DNA from: Rs1 sp034111875 | GTDB lineage: Bacteria > Pseudomonadota > Gammaproteobacteria > Pseudomonadales > Balneatricaceae | Reading direction: 5' to 3' | NCBI GenBank assembly: GCA_034111875.1 | Contig: JAWUWK010000066.1 | Location: 1-12,774, forward strand | DNA: 12,774 bases | Shown: positions 6,709 to 12,774 of the stretch, piece by piece | Numbering within the stretch: the first letter of the stretch is position 1 | Layout of the letters: every line of letters begins with the position of its first letter | The notes under the pieces: model-generated | Told to the model about the DNA's origin: nothing | The model's input: only the letters and a program-made list of their open reading frames with translations | Database searches by the model: none | Position numbers and translations under genes: made by a program

Positions 6709-6887
6709 CGTAGAGATCGGCTAGAACGCGATTGTCCACGGGCTCTACTCATAAACTCCCCTACACCAAGCAATGTGGAATCTGTCTTAAAACAAGGCTA
6801 TAGATTATGAGCAATTACACAATTATTTTTACACCCTCAATTCATTGAACGTAATAGCTGGAAAACTAGGTTAACCTTTATTAAGCA

Positions 6888-8930
6888 TCATTTGATCTTT
6901 AATCTGTTAATAAGGCGCGCTAGCCCTTCGCAATCAGCTGACTGAACATTGCTCGAGTGCTTATATAACAAGCGATTTGCTTCTCGACAAATCTTGGCTA
7001 AAGCGTCCCTGTGTTCGATTTGCATCTCACAAGCGCGATCTAGAAAAGCACTTAAGGTTTCACCTGACTCTCTTTGTAGACCTACCTTCGCCAGTTTTTT
7101 ATCTAGTTTGGTTAGACAATAAAAAATCTTTGCCGGTTTTTCGCGTGGCCTGGGCCAATAGAACGTCAATAGTAAAGGTAAGATCATAATAAAAAGAATA
7201 GAAAATATGAGTGCACCAATTCTCCAGGCATCGAGCCCTCCTAATAAGCCTTTTACAACACTAAACTGAATTTGATCATTATAGCCTAAGACCCAGCGAT
7301 GCCATTGATAGTTAACGTTATCCCAACGCAAACCAAGCTGTTGCATCATGCCTGAATGTCTAAATCGATTAGCCAAAGAATCATGCACAGCGATGCTTTG
7401 CAAAAAGGATCTAGCGCCTAATTCCACTCGCTCTGGAGCAACCGCCGCCGTTGGGTCCAGTCTTTTCCAACCTTTTCCCGCGATCCAAACTTCTACCCAG
7501 GCATGTGCATCGGCTTGAGTAATCTGTAAGTATTTTTTATCGTTACTCCACTGCCCCCCTTGATAGCCGACGGCTATTCTTGCAGGAATGCCGGCAGCTC
7601 GAAGCAAAAATGCAGTACTACTGGCGAAGTGCTCACAATAACCGCGCTGCTGATTAAATAGAAAATCGTCAATAGCGTTGGTTTGACTGAATTTACCGGG
7701 CGACAAGGTATAGCTAAACTTTTCGTTGAAACGCTGCATTAGGGCGCCGATAAACTCCTCTGGATCAGCATACTTTCGCCTTAAATCTTTCGCGTAATCT
7801 AAGCTTCTTGGATTATCTAATTGGGCCGTTGATGTGCTCTGCTCCGTTTGTGGCAACTGCGTGTAAACGCTCTTTTGCTGATCTGAAAGCTGCCCTGAAA
7901 GTATCACATTTGGATACGAATCAGCATCATACTGAAACCTCGAAACAACGGGTCGAGTCTTCACTAAGGTATAGTCTTGAAGCTGAGTTGTTTTATCATT
8001 ATTGACTGAAAGAGTATTTAAGCCATATAGCCATTGCCTGCCTGTCGCTTCTAAGATGATTTGATAGCTATATATTGGTTTACTTCGAGCGTTAATTGCC
8101 GTCGCTAGCAGGCCTTTTTGAGTATTGTTTAAAGGTGATGAGATTGAGGGTGACAAATTGCGCCGCCACGTCTTGCCATCGAAATCGGCTAACAGGACTC
8201 CGCGCCAGTATAAATCGCTCGTAGCAGGAATGTCTGCCTGCTTAAAAGTCACCCGCATGGCCACTGAATAATCTTGATTAAGGTTGCCAATATCACCAGC
8301 AGACAAACTGTCTGAGACCCCCGTTTTAGCAGTGTCTGAGTTAAGGGGCACTTTCCACAAACTGCCAATTCGCGGCATCACAAGAAATAGCACCACCGCT
8401 ATAGGCAAGGCCTGACAAAAGATAACTAAGACTTTTTTGATACTCTCTAGCCTGAACTGCTGGAATAACTGCCCACGAGTGTATAAGAGTAATAAGCACC
8501 AGTGAAACAGCACAAAACATAACAGCGTATAAGCAAACCAGAGCATATCGCTACTGAACAATAGCTGGCAAGCACTAATAAAGCAGCCTAGAAAGACCAA
8601 TAGGCAATAATCACGCGGGGTATTGAGTTCAATGATTTTTAAACAAGCAGTTAAGGTCAGTAAACTGACGAACCCCTCCAGAGAAAAGACCTTTGTGTAG
8701 CTGATGACTAAAACTCCAACACTTAGCGCCACCACCATTAACTTAAGTATTTTACTCGGTGATTCTTGTTGTTTAAAGCTAAAACGCCAATAGATAATCG
8801 CAGCACCTAAAAGGGGTATCCACCAGGCTATATGAGGAAGTAAAGGCAGTATTGAAACGCTCAAAGCAGCACTTACCCATAACCACAAGGTTGAGGCTAG
8901 CGCTTGATTACGCGTTGATTTATTAAGCAT
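6888..8930 (-). CDS. tgpA: TgpA-type membrane transglutaminase
   Basis: A 680-residue inner-membrane protein of the TgpA (DUF3488-transglutaminase-DUF4129) type. The N-terminal roughly 190 residues contain about six hydrophobic helices. A periplasmic transglutaminase core follows, then one membrane helix (about 570-592) and a cytoplasmic tail of about 85 residues. The catalytic triad is visible: Cys432 in GYCEHFAS, His476 in DAHAWVEVW and Asp492 in RLDPTAAV. The 44- and 60-residue spacings equal those I recall for Pseudomonas aeruginosa TgpA (C404/H448/D464), a protein reported as important for growth. Its natural substrate is not established. The start ATG at 8930 has a GAGAG stretch just upstream. 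It follows the DUF58 gene by 23 nt and is the last gene of the moxR-DUF58-tgpA operon. No intrinsic terminator directly follows its stop; the hairpin cluster begins about 180 bp downstream. Confidence 0.93.
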   Translation of the reverse strand: MLNKSTRNQALASTLWLWVSAALSVSILPLLPHIAWWIPLLGAAIIYWRFSFKQQESPSKILKLMVVALSVGVLVISYTKVFSLEGFVSLLTLTACLKIIELNTPRDYCLLVFLGCFISACQLLFSSDMLWFAYTLLCFVLFHWCLLLLYTRGQLFQQFRLESIKKVLVIFCQALPIAVVLFLVMPRIGSLWKVPLNSDTAKTGVSDSLSAGDIGNLNQDYSVAMRVTFKQADIPATSDLYWRGVLLADFDGKTWRRNLSPSISSPLNNTQKGLLATAINARSKPIYSYQIILEATGRQWLYGLNTLSVNNDKTTQLQDYTLVKTRPVVSRFQYDADSYPNVILSGQLSDQQKSVYTQLPQTEQSTSTAQLDNPRSLDYAKDLRRKYADPEEFIGALMQRFNEKFSYTLSPGKFSQTNAIDDFLFNQQRGYCEHFASSTAFLLRAAGIPARIAVGYQGGQWSNDKKYLQITQADAHAWVEVWIAGKGWKRLDPTAAVAPERVELGARSFLQSIAVHDSLANRFRHSGMMQQLGLRWDNVNYQWHRWVLGYNDQIQFSVVKGLLGGLDAWRIGALIFSILFIMILPLLLTFYWPRPREKPAKIFYCLTKLDKKLAKVGLQRESGETLSAFLDRACEMQIEHRDALAKICREANRLLYKHSSNVQSADCEGLARLINRLKIK

Positions 8931-8953
8931 TTAAGCTCTCTGAAGCCATATTA

Positions 8954-9955
8954 TTACTCATGATTAACGCCAGTGTCACCAAACCTAGCCAAGGCTGTCA
9001 AGACTAAAACTAAATGACGCTTTCCAGTCGCCGCTGTGACTGTCTCATTTGGAATTTGTAAACTAAACACTTGATGACTATTGTCTAAGATCAATGCTGC
9101 ATGACATAAGTACTGCAGTCTTAATTCAGGATCTACATTAGGGTACTGCTGCCAGTGAAGACAAGACTCATCAGAGCTTAAGCCCTGAAAGTTTTTTTTG
9201 TATAACACATCGGTACGCGCATAATGCTTCCATGCAATATGGCTAATAGGTTCACCTTCTCGATAAAGTTGTAGTTCTTCAAACTCCCGCTCCACTAGAC
9301 TGCGCTTATGTCCATTACTGGAGTCTGAGTCTACGAAAGCAGCCGACTTAGCTGCAACAGCCTTAGGGTAAACTAATACCTTGCTGTCAATCGATAACTG
9401 GCACCAACAACGCAGCAGCCCCAGGGGATAATAACTCTTGAGCGCGAGCTTAGGGACAAGCAATAGGCCGCGCTGCTGGGTTTTTAACGGCAGGATAATC
9501 ACGCTAGATAATGCATCTGGCCCAGCGAGGAAAAGTGTTTGTACTGCATCGCTTGGCTCAAAATATTCACTGGCTACCCAGGATAACTCTATGGCGGAAT
9601 ATTGACGCTTTGCACGTCGCTCAAATGATAACGTGATCATGGCCAGCTCACCGCAAAATACCGCTTCACTGTCTTGGCCGCTTATAGCCAGTCCCTGCAG
9701 ATTGAAATAAGTATGGAAAATACTGATCAAGAAAATACTAATTAATAAATAACATATTCCAAGGACTAAATTATTCTCGTAATTCGTGCCGAGTAACCAA
9801 AGTAAGAAAATCAGCAGCAGATAACCTAGGCCTAATAGTGAGGGGAAGATAAACAAATTACTCTGTTTTAGTACATGCTGCTGCTTCAGTACTTGACGCT
9901 TAGCAATCACTTTATGGTAGTAAGATAAGGCCCATGTTTTGCCAATAAATTGCAC
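8954..9955 (-). CDS. DUF58 domain membrane protein
   Basis: A 333-residue protein with two adjacent membrane helices (about 34-57 and 62-82), followed by a cytoplasmic or peripheral region carrying the DUF58 signature. That signature is EFEELQLYREGEPISHIAWKH near 224-244, then AR...L..K.F. The length suits the shorter gammaproteobacterial DUF58 proteins that travel with moxR. DUF58 is related to von Willebrand A domains and is thought to work with MoxR ATPases; no reaction is known. Translation starts with GTG at 9955, preceded 8 nt upstream by AGGGA; no in-frame ATG offers a better start. It ends in a double stop (TAA TAA). It lies 22 nt after moxR and 23 nt before tgpA, so co-transcription and a joint envelope role are likely. 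Confidence 0.9.
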   Translation of the reverse strand: MQFIGKTWALSYYHKVIAKRQVLKQQHVLKQSNLFIFPSLLGLGYLLLIFLLWLLGTNYENNLVLGICYLLISIFLISIFHTYFNLQGLAISGQDSEAVFCGELAMITLSFERRAKRQYSAIELSWVASEYFEPSDAVQTLFLAGPDALSSVIILPLKTQQRGLLLVPKLALKSYYPLGLLRCWCQLSIDSKVLVYPKAVAAKSAAFVDSDSSNGHKRSLVEREFEELQLYREGEPISHIAWKHYARTDVLYKKNFQGLSSDESCLHWQQYPNVDPELRLQYLCHAALILDNSHQVFSLQIPNETVTAATGKRHLVLVLTALARFGDTGVNHE

Positions 9956-9977
9956 GTTTTCATCCCTATCGTTTTAG

Positions 9978-10961
9978 CTAAGCATAGATTACATCGACTT
10001 GACTTAGGATGAAGTTAGCTAAAGCATCGGCCGTTTTATCAGAGTGTGAAATGTTCGATACGGCACTCACACGATGCCCAACAACCGCGGCAAACACTTG
10101 CTGAACATCTTCTGGCAACAAGTAATCGCGACTTTCTAAAAGTGCCCAGGCTTTAGCGGCACTTAATAGCGCCATTGAGCCCCTTGGAGATACGCCGAAT
10201 TCAATGGCAGAACTCTCGCGACTATATTGGATCAAACGCTGCACATAATCGAGTGTATTATCGCTCACATTGATAGCCCTCACTTGCCGCTGTAAATTTT
10301 CTAACTGGGTTTGGCACAAGATTGACTGCAGTCGCTTTCGCGTGCTGTTGGCACGTTGCTGAAAATGCTTCGCATCCCCCAGGGACTGAAGCATTTTTCG
10401 TTCAGCTGCTGGGCAGGGGAAGCCCAATTGAATACGCATCAAAAACCTATCCAACTGAGATTCTGGCAGCTCGTAAGTACCACTGTGATTAGATGGGTTT
10501 TGAGTAGCTATCACAAAAAAAGGCTGAGGAAGCTCACGCGTAATGCCTTCGATACTCACTTGTCGCTCTTCCATAGCTTCTAGCAGTGCACTTTGGGTTT
10601 TAGGTGTGGTTCTGTTTATTTCGTCGGCCAGCAGCAACTGGGTAAAGATAGGCCCTTGATGAAATTCAAAACGTTGATCCTGACGATCAAAGATAGAGAT
10701 ACCTAATAGATCAGCAGGCAGAAGATCGCTGGTAAACTGTACACGGTTATAACTTAATCCCATTACATCAGCGAGAGCATGCGCCAAGGTGGTCTTGCCC
10801 ATACCCGGCAAATCTTCTATCAGCAAGTGTCCACCTGCCAAAATACAAGCAAGTGCAAGCTTAACTTGCACTTGCTTACCTAATAATACTTGAGAGATTT
10901 GTGTAATAACCTGGTCTAACACTACAGGATTAACCCTGACATCCTTTTCAATGCTATTCAT
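9978..10961 (-). CDS. MoxR family AAA+ ATPase
   Basis: A 327-residue AAA+ ATPase of the MoxR group, chaperone-like enzymes thought to assemble or activate partner proteins, often vWA or DUF58 proteins. Motifs from residue 1 at 10961: Walker A PGMGKTT (52-58), Walker B LLLADEIN (109-116), sensor 1 FFVIATQNPSN (148-158), the Arg-finger region ESQLDRF (about 168-173), and a C-terminal lid with GVSPRGSMALLSAAKAWA. All key residues are intact. I prefer the start at 10961 because AGGTGG lies just upstream and the product then begins, as relatives do, shortly before the first helix. An in-frame ATG at 10985 would add eight residues but has no good ribosome binding site. It is the first gene of the moxR-DUF58-tgpA operon, with about 150 bp of free upstream DNA to hold the promoter. 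Confidence 0.92.
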   Translation of the reverse strand: MNSIEKDVRVNPVVLDQVITQISQVLLGKQVQVKLALACILAGGHLLIEDLPGMGKTTLAHALADVMGLSYNRVQFTSDLLPADLLGISIFDRQDQRFEFHQGPIFTQLLLADEINRTTPKTQSALLEAMEERQVSIEGITRELPQPFFVIATQNPSNHSGTYELPESQLDRFLMRIQLGFPCPAAERKMLQSLGDAKHFQQRANSTRKRLQSILCQTQLENLQRQVRAINVSDNTLDYVQRLIQYSRESSAIEFGVSPRGSMALLSAAKAWALLESRDYLLPEDVQQVFAAVVGHRVSAVSNISHSDKTADALANFILSQVDVIYA

Positions 10962-10985
10962 TAACCACCTGAATTGTGAGCTCAT

Positions 10986-11115
10986 TTAATGGACTTTCAG
11001 CGAACAAAACCTCAATCAGAGCGTCTTGACTCTCTGTACAAAGAAGGTGTTTTAAAAGTAATCACATGTTTTATTAGAAACAATTAGCCATGCTAGGTTA
11101 GCAGTATAGCAGAGC
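10986..11115 (-). promoter_or_regulatory. intergenic region expected to hold the moxR operon promoter
   Basis: This is the only gap between the c-di-GMP gene and moxR, both read leftward. The best minus-strand boxes I find are TTGTTT and TACTTT with 17 nt between them, a weak match. No clear terminator for the upstream c-di-GMP gene is visible here, so some read-through into moxR is possible. Confidence 0.25.
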
Positions 11116-12774
11116 TTATGCGTTTTCCTGGTCAAATACTTGGCGGTCTTGATCTAGTACTTTTTTCAGCTGATCTATCCCTACCGCTTTACCAAATAGA
11201 TAGCCTTGACCTATATCACAATTTTGTTCCAGCAAGAATTGACGCTGTTTATCTGTCTCTATCCCCTCGGCGACTACTTTCAAATTTAGGCTGTGGGCCA
11301 TGGAAACAATTGCCGAAGTGATTTTCATATCCTCTTGGCTTTCAGGAATATCTTTGATAAAACACCTATCGACTTTAAGCACATTAATCGGCAGGTTTTT
11401 CAAATAACTAAACGAAGAATATCCTGTACCAAAGTCATCGATGGCAACACTTATTCCCAGTTTCTGGATTTCACGTAACGTTAGAATCGCTTTATCGACA
11501 TCTTTCATCAACAAAGATTCTGTTATCTCAACCTCAATATTACGCGGATCCAAACCATTATCTCGCATTGATTTTTCGATCACACCCAGTAGAGAGGGCT
11601 CGCGAAATTGACGCAGTGAAATATTAATTGCACAAGAGATATCAGGATAGCCCAAAGAAGCTAGTTTGCGCATACTCCGGCAGGCCTCCGCGAACACCCA
11701 ATTACCTAGAGGCACAATAAAGCCAGTATCTTCAGCAATAGATATGAAATCGAACGGCGATATACTGCCAAGCTCAGCATGATCCCAACGAATAAGGGCT
11801 TCAACACCAATTATTCTTTTTTTAGCCAAGTCTACTTTCGGCTGAAAGCATAGGTAAAAGTCACCATTTGCCAATGCTTCAGGCAACTCTCTAGAAAAAC
11901 GAATATAACGTTGCAGCTGATCGTGTAATTGCTCAGTGAATTGGCGGTATTGATTACGGCCCATCTCTTTGGCTTGATACATTGCCAAATCTGCATGTTT
12001 CAATATCGTATCTGGCATGTCGCCATCTTTGGGTAACCACGCGAGCCCTATACTGGTACTTATTTTAATTTCATTCTCATTAATAACAAACGGCTTGGCA
12101 ATCAGTTTCAGCAATTGCTGTGCAATCAGATCCACTTGCTGGGCATTCTTAATGGGATTTATCAATACAGCGAACTCATCACCGCCTAAACGCGCGGCCA
12201 TAGTGTTTTCAGGGATGTTGTGCTGTAAACGATTCGCTACTTCAATCAGTAATTTGTCCCCTGCAGGATGTCCTTGAGTATCATTTATATTTTTGAAATT
12301 ATCTAAATCCAACAACATGACCACGGCGGGAGATTGTATTACATCTGTCCTAAATAACCGGGTTAACTGCCTAAAGAATTGGCGTCTATTTGGCAAACCA
12401 GTTAATTCATCATAGAGTGCTAATTGCTCCATTTTAGCATGTGCATCTTTCAACTCTGACACATCTTCACTGACAATGACAAAATGGGTTAATTCGCTGT
12501 ATTCATTATTAATCGGCGATATTGATACTATCGACCAGAATGAAGTACCATCTTTACGTATATTTTCTAAATCGCCACGCCACCCTTTACCCGATAAAAT
12601 GTCTTTCCACATACTATCGTATTTGTCTTCAGGCAAGCATTCTCTGGACAGCATAACCGAGGTACTGCCAGCTAACTCGGCCAAGGTATAGCCTGTCGTT
12701 TCAGTGAACTTTGGATTCACGTATTCAACAGTACCTATAATATCAGTAATCATAACACCTGAGCCACCAGCAGT
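11116..12774 (-). CDS. PAS-GGDEF-EAL cyclic-di-GMP protein, 5' end outside window
   Basis: The C-terminal 552 codons of a multidomain c-di-GMP enzyme. The first ATG in the window is at 12753, but the seven codons before it stay open to the edge and read into a PAS fold (GVMITD...EYVNPKFTETTGY), so the true start lies further right. Numbered from that ATG, the order is PAS (to about 100), GGDEF (about 110-270) and EAL (about 285-530). The diguanylate cyclase site RLGGDEF (188-194) and the metal Asp in LLDLDNF are intact, but the RxxD inhibitory site upstream is absent. The phosphodiesterase half keeps EAL (318-320), NISLRQF, EITESLL, DDFGTGYSS (from 439), KVD and AEGIET, so it should be active. 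Both activities are possible; the PAS domain presumably senses a signal that shifts the balance. Membrane or other sensor domains may lie beyond the window. Confidence 0.95.
   Translation of the reverse strand, partial: TAGGSGVMITDIIGTVEYVNPKFTETTGYTLAELAGSTSVMLSRECLPEDKYDSMWKDILSGKGWRGDLENIRKDGTSFWSIVSISPINNEYSELTHFVIVSEDVSELKDAHAKMEQLALYDELTGLPNRRQFFRQLTRLFRTDVIQSPAVVMLLDLDNFKNINDTQGHPAGDKLLIEVANRLQHNIPENTMAARLGGDEFAVLINPIKNAQQVDLIAQQLLKLIAKPFVINENEIKISTSIGLAWLPKDGDMPDTILKHADLAMYQAKEMGRNQYRQFTEQLHDQLQRYIRFSRELPEALANGDFYLCFQPKVDLAKKRIIGVEALIRWDHAELGSISPFDFISIAEDTGFIVPLGNWVFAEACRSMRKLASLGYPDISCAINISLRQFREPSLLGVIEKSMRDNGLDPRNIEVEITESLLMKDVDKAILTLREIQKLGISVAIDDFGTGYSSFSYLKNLPINVLKVDRCFIKDIPESQEDMKITSAIVSMAHSLNLKVVAEGIETDKQRQFLLEQNCDIGQGYLFGKAVGIDQLKKVLDQDRQVFDQENA

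Overview
The window looks like chromosomal DNA from a gammaproteobacterium, probably marine or aquatic, of moderate GC content by eye. The main reason is a compact moxR-DUF58-tgpA operon of the gammaproteobacterial type. Its transglutaminase has the same Cys/His/Asp spacing as Pseudomonas TgpA. A long PAS-GGDEF-EAL protein and an acidic RTX-like repeat protein also fit. Genus cannot be decided from the sequence.

Layout. (1) 1-189: leader with a 13-bp direct repeat and a weak candidate promoter. (2) 190-1893 (+): a 567-residue, cysteine-free, Asp-rich protein built from about 23 GAGADTLTI-like repeats and an internal duplication. It is probably a secreted or surface Ca2+-binding beta-roll protein. 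(3) 1894-3034: about 1.1 kb with no convincing gene but many inverted repeats, including a good terminator at 2172-2202 and a dense hairpin element up to 2438. (4) 3035-5548 (-): a tandem-fused CaiB/BaiF (family III) CoA-transferase. Only its C-terminal half keeps the catalytic Asp. (5) 5549-6887: about 1.3 kb with no confident gene. It holds palindromes just upstream of the CoA-transferase and a cluster of strong hairpins, the best with 18-bp perfect arms, downstream of tgpA. (6) 6888-10961 (-): moxR, DUF58 and tgpA, separated by only 22-23 nt and so very likely one transcript. (7) 11116-12774 (-): the C-terminal 552 codons of a PAS-GGDEF-EAL cyclic-di-GMP protein whose 5' end lies beyond the right edge.

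How the genes work together. MoxR ATPase, the DUF58 membrane protein and the TgpA membrane transglutaminase form a recognised conserved unit. It is thought to act in assembly or quality control at the cell envelope, with the TgpA catalytic domain on the periplasmic side. The c-di-GMP gene, the CoA-transferase and the repeat protein show no direct functional link to it. I saw no defence system, CRISPR array, transposase, integrase, rRNA or tRNA. The most unexplained parts are the two inverted-repeat-rich non-coding stretches and the duplicated repeat protein.
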